A DNA stretch of 64,000 nt from contig NZ_LFMW01000009.1 in the NCBI RefSeq assembly GCF_001050345.1, forward strand, positions 161,305-225,304, written 5' to 3'. The DNA is from Pseudomonas fildesensis. GTDB taxonomy: Bacteria; Pseudomonadota; Gammaproteobacteria; Pseudomonadales; Pseudomonadaceae. The translations under genes and the position numbers were made by a program. The notes under the pieces were generated by a model. That model saw nothing but the letters and a program-made list of their open reading frames with translations, was not told the origin of the DNA and did no database searches. Below, piece by piece: positions 7,595-17,200 of this stretch (the stretch's first letter is position 1; each line of letters opens with the position of its first letter).

Positions 7595-7614
7595 CGTATA
7601 GCAAAAGCTATACG
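7595..7614. repeat. Short perfect palindrome CGTATAGC-AAAA-GCTATACG
   Basis: An 8-bp inverted repeat with a 4-bp loop in the otherwise gene-free stretch 7541-7843 between the XRE remnant and the array terminator. The only other structure seen there is a weak GGGCCG/CGGCCC pair near 7550-7577. Confidence 0.5.
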
Positions 7615-7843
7615 CCATACGTCAGTGTTTATTGGGTGAAACCATTTCGTATTACAAATGTATAGCAGCACCTTGAAGGCATAAACTTGATAACCAATTG
7701 AAACATATAGAAAATATCCACCTCGCAAGAGGTGCGTGTTGTGTATTGAGATTTTGCTCCTGTTAAGGAGCGAAAAATCATGCTCAAAAAGTGCGTATTG
7801 GTTAGGTAGACCGAAGGTCGTCAGGGTGGGTGCAGATCGGGTG

Positions 7844-7869
7844 AAAAACACCGGCGCAAGGCCGGTGTC
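7844..7869 (-). terminator. Rho-independent terminator closing the upstream CDI cassette block
   Basis: Read on the minus strand: ACACCGGCCTTGCGCCGGTGT followed by TTTTTC, about 35 bp after the stop of the immunity gene 7903-8361. It marks the end of the transcript that starts at the CdiB gene. Confidence 0.8.
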
Positions 7870-7902
7870 GAGAGTGTCAGATCAAATTGAAACTTCTACA
7901 AC

Positions 7903-8361
7903 TCACCAGACCTCATGAGTCTCAGCTCTGTAATTCTTTTCAATACGCTCAACAAGCAATGGCGCACTGATAATCCCTTCTGTCGGATACTCCAGCTCAT
8001 TAGGCCTAAATTCTCTTTCAAGTCGAAATGACTCTTTACCATCCCACAGCCAAAGGGAACCACCCGGTCCACCATTCCTGGAGCGAAATGTAGGAAATAC
8101 TTGTAGCCTTTCGGGCACCGGAACATTTTTCACAACTGATAGGAGGCCTTGATTTACCGCACTTTGAACAACAAAGAACGCAGAAAATTGTGGTTCTCCC
8201 TCAACCACCGCTGAAAAATCTATTGGTTGTTCATTATGAAATCCGGGGAAAACACGAATTAAAAAACCGAACTCCGGGTGCTTATGAGTAACTTGCGCAT
8301 ATGCGACACCTTGCGAGGTCAGCACCTGCAAAATGTCGCCCAGCTTTACTTTCTTAGCCAT
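7903..8361 (-). CDS. Immunity protein (Imm26-like) for the GIY-YIG toxin
   Basis: A 152-residue protein starting MAKKVKLGDILQVLTSQGVAY. An N-terminal beta-rich part carries FGFLIRVFPGF, and a C-terminal part carries GGSLWLWDGKESFRL. The opening 'GDILxVxTxxGxAYxQ' pattern and the RVFPG block resemble the Imm26 family as I remember it. Its start lies 1 bp after the stop of the GIY-YIG nuclease 8362-8733, so the two are translationally coupled. It is the last gene before the terminator at 7844-7869. Confidence 0.7.
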   Translation of the reverse strand: MAKKVKLGDILQVLTSQGVAYAQVTHKHPEFGFLIRVFPGFHNEQPIDFSAVVEGEPQFSAFFVVQSAVNQGLLSVVKNVPVPERLQVFPTFRSRNGGPGGSLWLWDGKESFRLEREFRPNELEYPTEGIISAPLLVERIEKNYRAETHEVW

Positions 8362-8733
8362 TTAAAATCCTTCATATCCAGCTTTTTTCAGCAGCTCAGC
8401 ACCGCGAATCAAACCCTGTTCATACTTGGTCGGGTTTTTGACAGACGATATGGAGTTGATTTTATTGATTAACGTGCCGCCATCTTTACCAAGACCATGG
8501 TAATCGATCAGTGTCTGCTCAACTGCCCGAGCGTCAGTACGAGAAATATTGTCAAGCCCTCTGATTTTTGAAACCACTATACCTTTTTGTCTGAGGTGAG
8601 CTTGACCACGCTTAACTATGTCGTCGGTTATTCCAACATAACGAGTCACGCCATCAACAACGCAGTTATAAACGCAGGTCTTTCCGCCTATAGAGGCAAC
8701 CTCACCTGCGCCTTTTGCACCATCTACATAGCT
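8362..8733 (-). CDS. Orphan CDI toxin, GIY-YIG nuclease
   Basis: The frame opens at 8733 with SYVDGAKGAGEVASIGGK and continues TCVYNCVVDGVTRYVGITDD. The GIY-YIG signature is complete: VYN...TRYVGITDD, then R in VKRGQAH, Glu in AVEQTLID, and the Asn in LINKINSIS. Such domains cut DNA with a single metal ion. The usual annotated start would be the internal GTG at 8649, which would cut off the first GIY strand, so the functional unit must begin at or before the cassette marker (8712-8721). It has no delivery region. The immunity gene 7903-8361 follows immediately. Confidence 0.8.
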   Translation of the reverse strand, partial: SYVDGAKGAGEVASIGGKTCVYNCVVDGVTRYVGITDDIVKRGQAHLRQKGIVVSKIRGLDNISRTDARAVEQTLIDYHGLGKDGGTLINKINSISSVKNPTKYEQGLIRGAELLKKAGYEGF

Positions 8734-8963
8734 TTAATCTCTGCAATCAGAGCCAAAAGCTCAGACTCAGTCAACTCAAACTCCTCACCTTCCTCCATTG
8801 CCATCAATGTGAGGAGTGTTCGATCCATGGGAGCAGTGATTTCTAAGCCATGGTTTTGATAGATTTCAAATGCCACTTTAGAAATCCTAAAGACATCGAA
8901 ACCATTAACCAGTGCTTTTTCTAAATCCATAGCGAGATCGACTTGTGAGTACATTATTCCCAA
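8724..8963 (-). CDS. Immunity protein of the 8954-9316 toxin
   Basis: A 79-residue acidic protein starting MGIMYSQVDLAMDLEKAL and ending in an acidic helix (EGEEFELTESELLALIAE). It overlaps the end of the preceding toxin cassette by 10 bases, and its own 3' end overlaps the opening of the GIY-YIG cassette. Assignment is by position only. Confidence 0.6.
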   Translation of the reverse strand: MGIMYSQVDLAMDLEKALVNGFDVFRISKVAFEIYQNHGLEITAPMDRTLLTLMAMEEGEEFELTESELLALIAEIKAM

Positions 8964-9316
8964 CTCTTCAATTCTGCACCTGTAGGAGGATAATGTTGTG
9001 CACTAACTGGCTGCCCATTAATGCTTTTAGGGTGAACCCGTATGACACTCCCTGAATGATCATAGCTTTCCATCCACTGTCTAGTGGAGCCAGTCGTAGG
9101 ATTGTACTCCGTAGCAAAGGGAGCACCACGAGTAGCCCCCTCAGTTCGAGCAGGAACTTCCTGTGTGTAATAACGAATTCGTCCATCCGGAAGTGTTTTT
9201 GTAACCGCCGCTGTCTCTTGTGCTTTCTGTAGGCCTGAAAGCTTCGCCCTCAAAGCAGCTTGGGCATTAACACTTGCGGCTCCACTTGAGATTACTGCGG
9301 TTTCTTTTGGACCTAA
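8954..9316 (-). CDS. Orphan CDI toxin cassette, family not named
   Basis: The open frame starts LGPKETAVISSG, a variant of the Gly-Ala-Lys marker (CTTTTGGACC at 9304-9313). The tail carries LPDGRIRYYTQEVPART, FATEYNPTTGSTRQWMESYD, SVIRVHPKSINGQ and QHYPPTGAEL. The EYNP...W.ESYDH.G...RVHPK pattern looks like a conserved toxin core with several potential catalytic His, Asp and Arg residues. I cannot assign an activity. The nominal start at 9253 is a TTG inside the cassette. Antidote: 8724-8963. Confidence 0.6.
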   Translation of the reverse strand, partial: LGPKETAVISSGAASVNAQAALRAKLSGLQKAQETAAVTKTLPDGRIRYYTQEVPARTEGATRGAPFATEYNPTTGSTRQWMESYDHSGSVIRVHPKSINGQPVSAQHYPPTGAELKSWE

Positions 9317-9597
9317 TCAGTATTTATGCCTACTTTAAATTTACACCACATTGGAAACTCGCCAGAAAACACAAAAAAATCATCAACGTATTGCAAGCCT
9401 ACCGCCTCTAAGCGCCGAGTAAGTTCATCCGTCGCCTCTCCTCCAAAACAGGGCCCAAAGGAAATCAAATCAGCACTCATATCAAGTGGCGCATCAAACT
9501 CAAGCACCGCTGACAGCCTATCAATATCTATAAATTTAGATAACAACGCTTGCCGACGAATAACGATTCCACATTCAACAATATTAATAAAATTCAT
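9313..9597 (-). CDS. Immunity protein of the 9594-10022 toxin
   Basis: A 94-residue acidic protein (MNFINIVECGIVIRRQALLS) whose ATG overlaps the toxin stop by 4 bases. It ends exactly at the marker of the next cassette (9304-9313). It has no membrane segment. Assignment is by position and coupling. I recognise no Imm family. Confidence 0.62.
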   Translation of the reverse strand: MNFINIVECGIVIRRQALLSKFIDIDRLSAVLEFDAPLDMSADLISFGPCFGGEATDELTRRLEAVGLQYVDDFFVFSGEFPMWCKFKVGINTD

Positions 9598-10022
9598 GGT
9601 TTCACCCCTGGAATTTTTATGCCATCAGGCACATTAATCTTAACGTTATAAATAGGTGAACTCTGATTTGGCTGAAAAATTTGCCCCCACTCCGGCTTCC
9701 CACCCTGACTGATAGCCTTTTCTGGAACGGCAAAGTCTATACGAATAGGACCTGTCCCGCCTGGCTTAGCCGCACCCGGAGTTGTTACGTAAACACGTCC
9801 ACCAGCTCCGACGCCATTGGGAATAGCCGTCCCTCCATTTTGCATCCACTGAGAAACCTCTTCAGGGGAGACCCAGCGAGATACTGGTGTATATCCAGGG
9901 GGTAATGGTCCTTCTGCGGCACCCGGATCACGGGGCGTCATAACTCTGTAATTTGACCCGAGATCACTAATTAGTGGCGCTGGCTGAGGTGAACTAGGAA
10001 GTGCTGCTTTTGCACCAACTAG
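9594..10022 (-). CDS. Orphan CDI toxin cassette, possibly an ADP-ribosyltransferase
   Basis: The frame opens LVGAKAALPSSPQ at the perfect marker (10007-10016). It continues SNYRVMTPRD, VSRWVSPEEVSQWMQNGGT, GGRVYVTTPG, GPIRIDFAVP and EWGQIFQP to the stop. An Arg near the start (YRVM), a W-x-S-x-E-E strand-helix and a following R-I-D-F-x-V-P strand are compatible with an ADP-ribosyltransferase core. I could not identify the R-S-E triad with certainty, so the activity is tentative. The ATG at 9941 lies inside the cassette, after the marker. The immunity gene 9313-9597 overlaps by 4 bases. Confidence 0.55.
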   Translation of the reverse strand, partial: LVGAKAALPSSPQPAPLISDLGSNYRVMTPRDPGAAEGPLPPGYTPVSRWVSPEEVSQWMQNGGTAIPNGVGAGGRVYVTTPGAAKPGGTGPIRIDFAVPEKAISQGGKPEWGQIFQPNQSSPIYNVKINVPDGIKIPGVKP

Positions 10023-10043
10023 TCAGACGATATTTAGTGAAAC

Positions 10044-10448
10044 TTACGCCATGATATCCACAGACACATTTCCTGAACGAGCAAACTCGATAAAAATAGC
10101 ACAAACAATTTCCACATCATGTGTGACGGCTCTAGCAGGATACATCTCCCCTAAAATGCTGACGAGTTCGTTTTTTGAGTTGAGATCAGTCATAGTTCTG
10201 ACGACATGCTCACCATCTTTATCATACTCGCTAAGCATCAGTAAAAAATTTTCACTTTCAACATAAAGCGCCAATTCATAGGGGCGACCTTCAGATTCAG
10301 ACTCGCACCGCATCTTGATAACGCCGGAGCCTTTACCAATGGAAGTCAATACCCCTCGAACATCCAATTCTTCGGGATCCATGATAGCTTCTAACTGATG
10401 GCGATATCCATCAGCGTCAACAATATAGCCGCCAAAAACCATACTCAT
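10044..10448 (-). CDS. Immunity protein of the deaminase-like toxin (possibly Imm1)
   Basis: A 134-residue protein starting MSMVFGGYIVDADGYRHQLEAI, overlapping the deaminase cassette stop by 4 bases. The beta-rich opening GGYIVDADG and a central ESENFLLMLSEYD strand pair suggest a compact alpha/beta protein. Imm1 proteins are a known partner family of deaminase toxins, and the opening is compatible with that, but I cannot confirm it by eye. Confidence 0.6.
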   Translation of the reverse strand: MSMVFGGYIVDADGYRHQLEAIMDPEELDVRGVLTSIGKGSGVIKMRCESESEGRPYELALYVESENFLLMLSEYDKDGEHVVRTMTDLNSKNELVSILGEMYPARAVTHDVEIVCAIFIEFARSGNVSVDIMA

Positions 10449-10891
10449 GGCACCTCCTTAATCGACCGCATTCCCGGCACCCAATTATATTTTTTTGGTA
10501 ATCCAGTTACGTCGTCTATCGCTTGAATAGTCAAAGAACTCAATCCGGATTTTTCCGCAGCGGCTGCTATATCACCTTTGCAAAATCCACATACATCTTT
10601 ACCTGCAACGCTCATAGCCATATCAGCACCTTGAGTCTTGCCAGCATTATATGCCTGCTGTATGACGCCAATTTCTGCATGAGCGTCAGCCATATTTCCA
10701 TTCGGCAAACATTTTCCTGTTGCTTCAGTTTTGGCCGTTACTCGATCAGCTATCAGAGTTGCCTCATCTGGATTTGCCTGAGCTACTGGACGAGCTGTTT
10801 GGTTTACATCAGTAAATGCCGCATCTCCAATTTTTCCCTCTGCGGTGACAACCGGAGAAATACCTTTTGCACCTACAAGTAATCTAGCCAG
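10445..10891 (-). CDS. Orphan CDI toxin, nucleic-acid deaminase-like
   Basis: The open frame runs LARLLVGAKGISPVV from the marker at 10864-10873, then GNMADAHAEIGVIQQAYNAG and VAGKDVCGFCKGDI. The H-A-E followed about 30 residues later by C-x-x-C is the zinc-binding and catalytic signature of the cytidine deaminase superfamily, in which many polymorphic toxins target DNA or RNA. The nominal start is a TTG at 10708, only a few residues before the HAE helix. The marker-delimited unit is therefore more likely the functional domain, lacking any delivery region. The immunity gene 10044-10448 overlaps by 4 bases. Confidence 0.75.
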   Translation of the reverse strand: MARLLVGAKGISPVVTAEGKIGDAAFTDVNQTARPVAQANPDEATLIADRVTAKTEATGKCLPNGNMADAHAEIGVIQQAYNAGKTQGADMAMSVAGKDVCGFCKGDIAAAAEKSGLSSLTIQAIDDVTGLPKKYNWVPGMRSIKEVP

Positions 10892-11268
10892 TCACCGGAC
10901 TTAACATTCTGTCTCTTCTTGAGGAAATCCTCGTACCGAGCTTTATGTTTTTCAACAGCACCCTCAACATCTATAGAAATAAAACCACGCCCTCTCTCCT
11001 CTACAGATAAAGCTGTTGGCTTAATCTTCATCGGCGAAAGCTCTATCAAGACCCCTGAAACCTTAGACTTATGAAATATAAAGCTCTTTCCTCCGGCCAA
11101 GGGAAGGATTTCATCCATCACAGAAAACATTATTTCAGGGTTAGACATCTCAATTTTTTCACCATCTTCATAACTTTCTGAATAGTTCTCTGGGATGAGG
11201 AAAAGCTTATAATCAATAATAACCAGCCAGCCATCTAGCTCAACAATATCGCCGATATTCATTATCAC
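10873..11268 (-). CDS. cdiI: CdiI-like immunity protein of the main CdiA
   Basis: A 131-residue protein beginning MIMNIGDIVELDGWLVIID. Its start overlaps the CdiA stop by 4 bases, which assigns it as the antidote to the cysteine-peptidase-like tip. It is probably beta-rich in the N-terminal half and ends in a helix (AVEKHKARYEDFLKKRQN). Its last codon abuts the marker of the next, orphan, cassette. The symbol reflects position only, since immunity proteins of this system share no common family. Confidence 0.72.
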   Translation of the reverse strand: MIMNIGDIVELDGWLVIIDYKLFLIPENYSESYEDGEKIEMSNPEIMFSVMDEILPLAGGKSFIFHKSKVSGVLIELSPMKIKPTALSVEERGRGFISIDVEGAVEKHKARYEDFLKKRQNVKSGDWLDYL

Positions 11269-14200
11269 TTCCCTATCACAATGGCATTAACGCCTGTTGA
11301 CATTGCGCCATCTAACAACCCTTGCTGAACACCTCTTGGCCCGACATACGGGTCTCGTGTCATATAGTAACTTACGCCATCAATAGACTTAACACCATCA
11401 ACAATAATGAAGTGTTTTCCTTGGCCAGCGGGAACCTGAACGATAACACTCGCTCCTTCTTGCAGTGCTTTGTTTAACTGCTCAGGTAGCATTGTAGTGT
11501 TTACAGTATTTTTAACTCCCGCCTTAGATATCACATCTGATAATTCCAGAGTGTTAACGCCGGTCGGCCTGACCCCGTTTACAAAGCTTCCAATTGCATT
11601 GTCAAGGCTAATAGCCGCACCCGTTTTGTCAGTAATTGTCATTGCTGCGCAGGCTGGTCCGCATACAGGGGCGTCACCTTGTAAAACAACCGAGCCCTTT
11701 GGTTCATATGGGATTGTTTTAGGCGCAACAACAATACCGCCTGCGCCATCAACAGAAGCACCTGCTGTCGCTTTTGCACCTGTGCTCTCAGGTATTTTTG
11801 GTAAATCTGAAACAACCCTAGTCGTCGACGACTCCAACTGGGCAACAGTTTCACTGACCTTCACACTATCCTTCAACCCCATTTTGCCAAGGGTTTTACT
11901 GGAAACCTCGATACCAATCCTAGCCAGTGCAGCGCCGCCCTTAGCCAGCCCGCCTGCATCCACTGCAACACCCGCGACTGTATGCAGGAGTAACCCTACG
12001 TCACGTCCAAGCTGAAGGGCTTGGTCAGTTCCCCCATATTCCAGGGCATAATTGATTCGAGCAATTGAGGCTTCCAGGCTTTTAACGCCTTCCTCTCCGA
12101 GCTGTTTGCGGACCTCGGGATTCTTAACGAGCTCAGTGATGCCATTCAGACTGTCCACTGGATGGGCCAGGAAAGTCGCCATTCCCGAAAGGTCTTTCCA
12201 CCCGCCCTCTTGGAGGCCTAAGACAAAACCGACTTGACTTCCAAGATCCTGTGCAGAATCGATCCCACCCCATTTTCTATAAACGGCGAGTTTCTCTATC
12301 AGGTTCGGCGCCGCATCCAGTTCCTTCTGCTTTTGTACTTCTTGCTGAGTCGCCAACCAATTGTTATCAACATTCGCAGTCGCCGCATTGGTAGCGGTCG
12401 CCACGCCATTGGGGTCCGTGACTGCCGCAATCCCTGTCACCAAACTGGTGATGATGTTGCGCTTAGCCTCTCTTTCTTCACCGGTTTCATCGGGGTTGGC
12501 GTCATCGAACAACCCTGCCAATACGCTTGCAGCCGAAGCCCCCACAGCACCTGAGGAACAACTCTGGTTACTGGCTGCAGCCCCCGCACACCCTACGATG
12601 GCATGGAGTGCCGCGTGTTCCGGACTGCCCTCCTTGAGTCCTTGCACTACCAGCTTGCCGATGTAGTCAGAGCCCTGTTGCTGGACGTAATTGACCACCA
12701 TGTTTTGGGCAAACTGGCTGGTGCCACCCGTTACATTACCCGAAGCACCAGCGACCAATGCTGTCGCGATCTGGCGATAAGTGCCGCCTGCGCCCCAATC
12801 ATTGGCTATGGATTTGGCTTCCTGGTTTAGCTCCAGATACTTGTCACGGTGCTTCTGACTTGCTTCAGGACTGAGATCCGGATTGGTGGAGGCGATTTGC
12901 TCTTTCTCGGCCAACGCTTTCTTGGCATCCACCTCACGAGCCCGCGACTCCAGGTAAACCGACACGTTCTGTACGAACTTGCCAGTGATGTCGAAACCGG
13001 CCTGGATCTCATCGACGTTGAAGATCGGTTTGAGCTTGTTGCTGCCGTCCCGATCACTGGACACGTCGGTGTTGATCGCCGCGACTGCCTGTTCGGAGGT
13101 TTCTCCGGTCAGTGCCTGCTGCTTGCTGCTATCGGTGATTTTTACGTCCGCGCCGCTGATGCCACTGCGGGTTTTGCTGCTGGAGTCATCGCCCGCATAC
13201 AGCGCGATTGGCGCAGACACGCTGACACCTTTATCGCTTGCAATCACAGGCCCCGGTTTGGTTGCGTCTGCGTTGCCTTTCGAGTCCCGACCGATCTTCC
13301 CACCGTAACCGCCGCTGAGGTTGATGCTGGTGGCGTCATACTCGGCTTTATTCTTGATGTCAGAACTGGTGAGACTCCCAGTCGTCAGGGTATTGCGCCC
13401 GTCCGCTACAGCTTTGTCCGTACTGGCGATGACGGCGCCTTTCAGATCGGTATTGCCTTTTACATTGACTTGGAAGCCGCCGTCCCCAGCCTTGATCCCG
13501 GACTGTTCGCTGACACTCGCATAGTCACTTTGCATCTTCTGCTGGCTGATCCCACCACTGATGCTGCTCATGCCATAGCAGAACGGCGGGATACAAAGGC
13601 TGACGCCAACATTGGCGCTTTGTTGTTTGGAGGTGTAGGTACCGGTGTCCTGCAGGCTGGCGATATTGAGATCCCCACCCACATTCGCTTGTACCTGACG
13701 CCCAGAGACAACCGCTCCTTTGAGGTTTGTATCGCCTCCACTTTCAAGCAGTGCAATGTTACCGGCCTTAATCACACTGTTTGTCTGTGTGACATCTTCG
13801 CCGCTGGCCTTACCCCGTCCCTTGTTAGCAGCAAGATCCAAAGTAAACCCACTGCTTTCACCGAAACCAAATCCGATTCCTGCGCTCCAGCCGCTATTGC
13901 CGCTGGTATTTTTCTGACTGGACGTATTTTGCGCGGCCAGGAGACTGATCGCGCCATCAGCCTTGAGGTTGGCATTCTGGCCTGCCTCGATACGGCTGCC
14001 GAGGACGTTAATGTTGCTGTTCGCCCCGTCGCCTTTAGCGCTGATATTGACGTCACCGCCGGCAACTACGCTGCTACCAACCACGTTACGACCCGATTGA
14101 CTCCCTTCCCGATGACTGCGGCTGTCACTGAGATTGATGCTGATCTTCACCCCGGCAGTTGGGGTTTGAAGCATCGACTGGCCCGCCTCCACGGCCTGAT

Positions 14201-17200
14201 TGGCACTCATGGCAACATTAACGGCAGCCAGAGCGAGCATGCGGCCATCATTGGTGTCCTGGGCGGCTTTACCCATGTCCTGAATGCCACGCAAGGCTTC
14301 CAGCAAAGGCACTGTGACTGTTCCGCCTATCGCGGTTCGGCTGTTGCTTGCCGTATTACTGGTTTTAAGCGTGTCGAAGCCCGCATTGATGCCGACTCGT
14401 TTGGCGAGAATATCGATATCGCCTTTGGGTGCAACAACCTGACTGGCGACTTGGTTGTAATGTTCACCCGCCCTTAGCTGGACATCACCACCCAAGGAAG
14501 CCACCTGGCTACCGGACTGTCGAGTGGTGTCATTTTTATCGGATTCTTTTTGCTTGACGATACCCGTCGCCCCTTGCCACCAGGAGCCGATCTCGCCGAC
14601 CTTCTTGCTGCTGGAGCGAGCAGTGGCACTGTTGGTATTTTCTGCACTCACAATCTCAAGATCGCGACCCGCATTGATCTTGAGATCTGCATCTGTAACC
14701 AGTGTGCTACCGCGAATGACGGCATCGCGGCCACTTTTGATATCAAGCGTTCCTGCGCTGATATCACTGCCCACGCTCTCGCTGGAACCCTGCCGTCCAT
14801 CTTGGGCTTTCTGCGTGGCTGAAAGCAGGCCGTTGAACGTCATTCCAACCTTGCTGGACTGTTTGGATTGGCTCGATGCCTGATGCTGCTCGGCAGTCCC
14901 GATTACAACATCGTTGCCTGCCACGACTCTCGCCGCCTCTTGGGCCTTGATGGAGGAAGCCGTCATAACAATGTCGTTACCAGCCTTCAGGTCAACGCTT
15001 TGAGCCACAAGATCTGTGCCGGTAAAACTGGTCTGACTGTTAGAGCTGCTGCTGGACTTGCTGGACAAAAATCCTTTTTTCGATTTTGCACTGGCTTGGC
15101 TGGAGAAGTTTTCAGCAGCATCAAGATTGATGTCATGCCCGGCGCTGGCCAGCAATGCGCCCGCAGTGGCCAATTTTGCACCCTCGGCGTTGATATCCTG
15201 CGAGGCGGAGATAACCAGTTTTTTCCCGGCTTCAATCGTCGAGCTGACGGCTAGATCGCTCTCGCTTTCCGTCATCTTCGAACTCTTTTTACCCCACGAT
15301 CCCTTCTTGGTCTTTGAGTAGTACGAGTAATCTGCGTTTTCAGATGTCGCAAGGTTGAGATCGTTGCCTGCGAACAAATAGGCCTCGTTGCCTGCGGCTA
15401 CCCGGCTTGCTACAACGCCCAAATCCTGCCCGGCACTCAACGTCGCATCGCCACCGGCCTTGATCACGCTGGACACTTGCTGCACGTGGTCTTCGATGCT
15501 TTTGACCTTTTTCGTGTTGGCCGTGGAGTGCTGCTCGTTGGCTGCCGCGATGGCGTTGAGGTCGCGGGTGGCAATCAGGTTGATGTCGCGCTTGGCTTCG
15601 ACCTGGCTGGCGATGGCGCTGATGTCGCGCCCGGCGACCACATGCAGGTCGCGGCCAGCGTCGACCACGGAGCCTTGCTGGGCGATGGTGGTGAAGCTGG
15701 AACGGTTGCCGATGGCGCCGCTGTCGAGGGTTTTTGAAGCGGTGATGTTGACGTCGCCCACGGCTTTGACCGTGGTGTCGGCGCCGCTCTTGAGCACACC
15801 GCCGACGTTGTTGACGTTGCCGCCAGCCTGCATGGCCAAATCGCTGGCCGATTCGATGCGCGCGGCGCTGTCGACGAAGTCGCTGCGTTCGGTGCGGTAG
15901 TTGCTGGCGCTTTCGTGGGTGGTGACGCTGCGTTCGTTGAGCAGGTCGGCGCCAGCGGCGAGGTTGACGTTACCCCCGCTGATCACACCGCCTGCGCGGT
16001 TGGTCAGGTTGTTGCCGCTGAGCAGGTCGAGGCGACCACCGGCTTCCATCAACCCACTGTTGGTGAGGCTGCCGCCGACGTTCGCCAGCAGGCTGCCGGT
16101 GGCGCGCAAGGTGCCGGCGTTGTTGAGGTTGCTGCCGGTGATCAGGTTGACGTCAGTGCCGGAAATCAACGCGCCGTTGGGCGCCAGGCGGTTGCTGGCC
16201 TGGGCGAGGTACAGCACCGGCACCAGCACTTGTTGCCCGGCGACGGTGGTGCTTTCCAGCCACACGATGTCGTGGGTCAGGGCCGCGACCTGTTCGGCGG
16301 TGAGGCTTACGCCCACCGACAGGTTAAGCGCGGTTTTGCTGCCGATGGCGTTGTCCATCAGGTGCTTGAACAGGTCGGCGTCGCTGGTCTGGCCGTCGAT
16401 GAAACGCTGGCCGGTACGGGCGAGTACGGCTTGCTGGATCAGGCGCTGTTCGTAGAAACCATCGCCCAGGCGCTTTTGCGCGGTGTCGGGGTCATAGCCG
16501 AGCTTGGTCAGCATGTAGTCCGAGCCCAGGAACTGACGCATATCCGTGAACAGCGGGTTGGTTTCGATCAGGTACTTATGCGGGTTGGCTGCGAACTGGC
16601 TGGTGGGCAGGCCTTTGGCGCCATCGCTGTCGTTGAGGTGGAACAGGCCGTTCTGGCCGGTGGACAGGTCGAAGCCGGGCAGGCCCAGTGGGTTGACCTG
16701 TTGCTGGGCGAGGTCGGGCGGCAGTTGGGCGTTGAGGCTGACCTCGGTCGAGAAGCCCGGCGCGTTGGTGTTGGCGCCGCTGCCGACGTAGGTGTAGCCA
16801 CCTTGCACGACGTTGTTGTCGATGCCGGCCTGGGCCTTCACGTCCACCGCGCCACCGGCCTGGATGACGGCGGCGTAGCTCTGGTCGGGCACCTTCAGTT
16901 GGGTGGTTTTGCGCAGGTCGGTCTTTTCGCTCTCCATTTTGCCGATGAACGCGGCCATGGCGGCTTCAACACCGTCCATGTTGTTGCTCGCCGAATAGCG
17001 CTGGGTGAAGGCCGCCGCCTCGCGGTACCAGCCCCCCGGCTTACGCTCGCGCTCGGAAGTGAAGATGCGGTCGTATTGGGTGTCGTGGGCCACCAGGCCG
17101 ACGTTGGTCAGTTGGTCGACGCGCACGGTCATGGCGCCACCGGCAGCGATGCTACTGCTGCTGTTGAGCAAGGTGCCGCCGGTGAGCAGCATGTTGGCGC

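Noticed and set aside
7423..7851. Minus-strand 142-codon ORF in the gap between array blocks
   Set aside because: It overlaps the XRE remnant and a palindrome, and shows no domain or ribosome binding site; most of it precedes the terminator of the array in a non-coding stretch.
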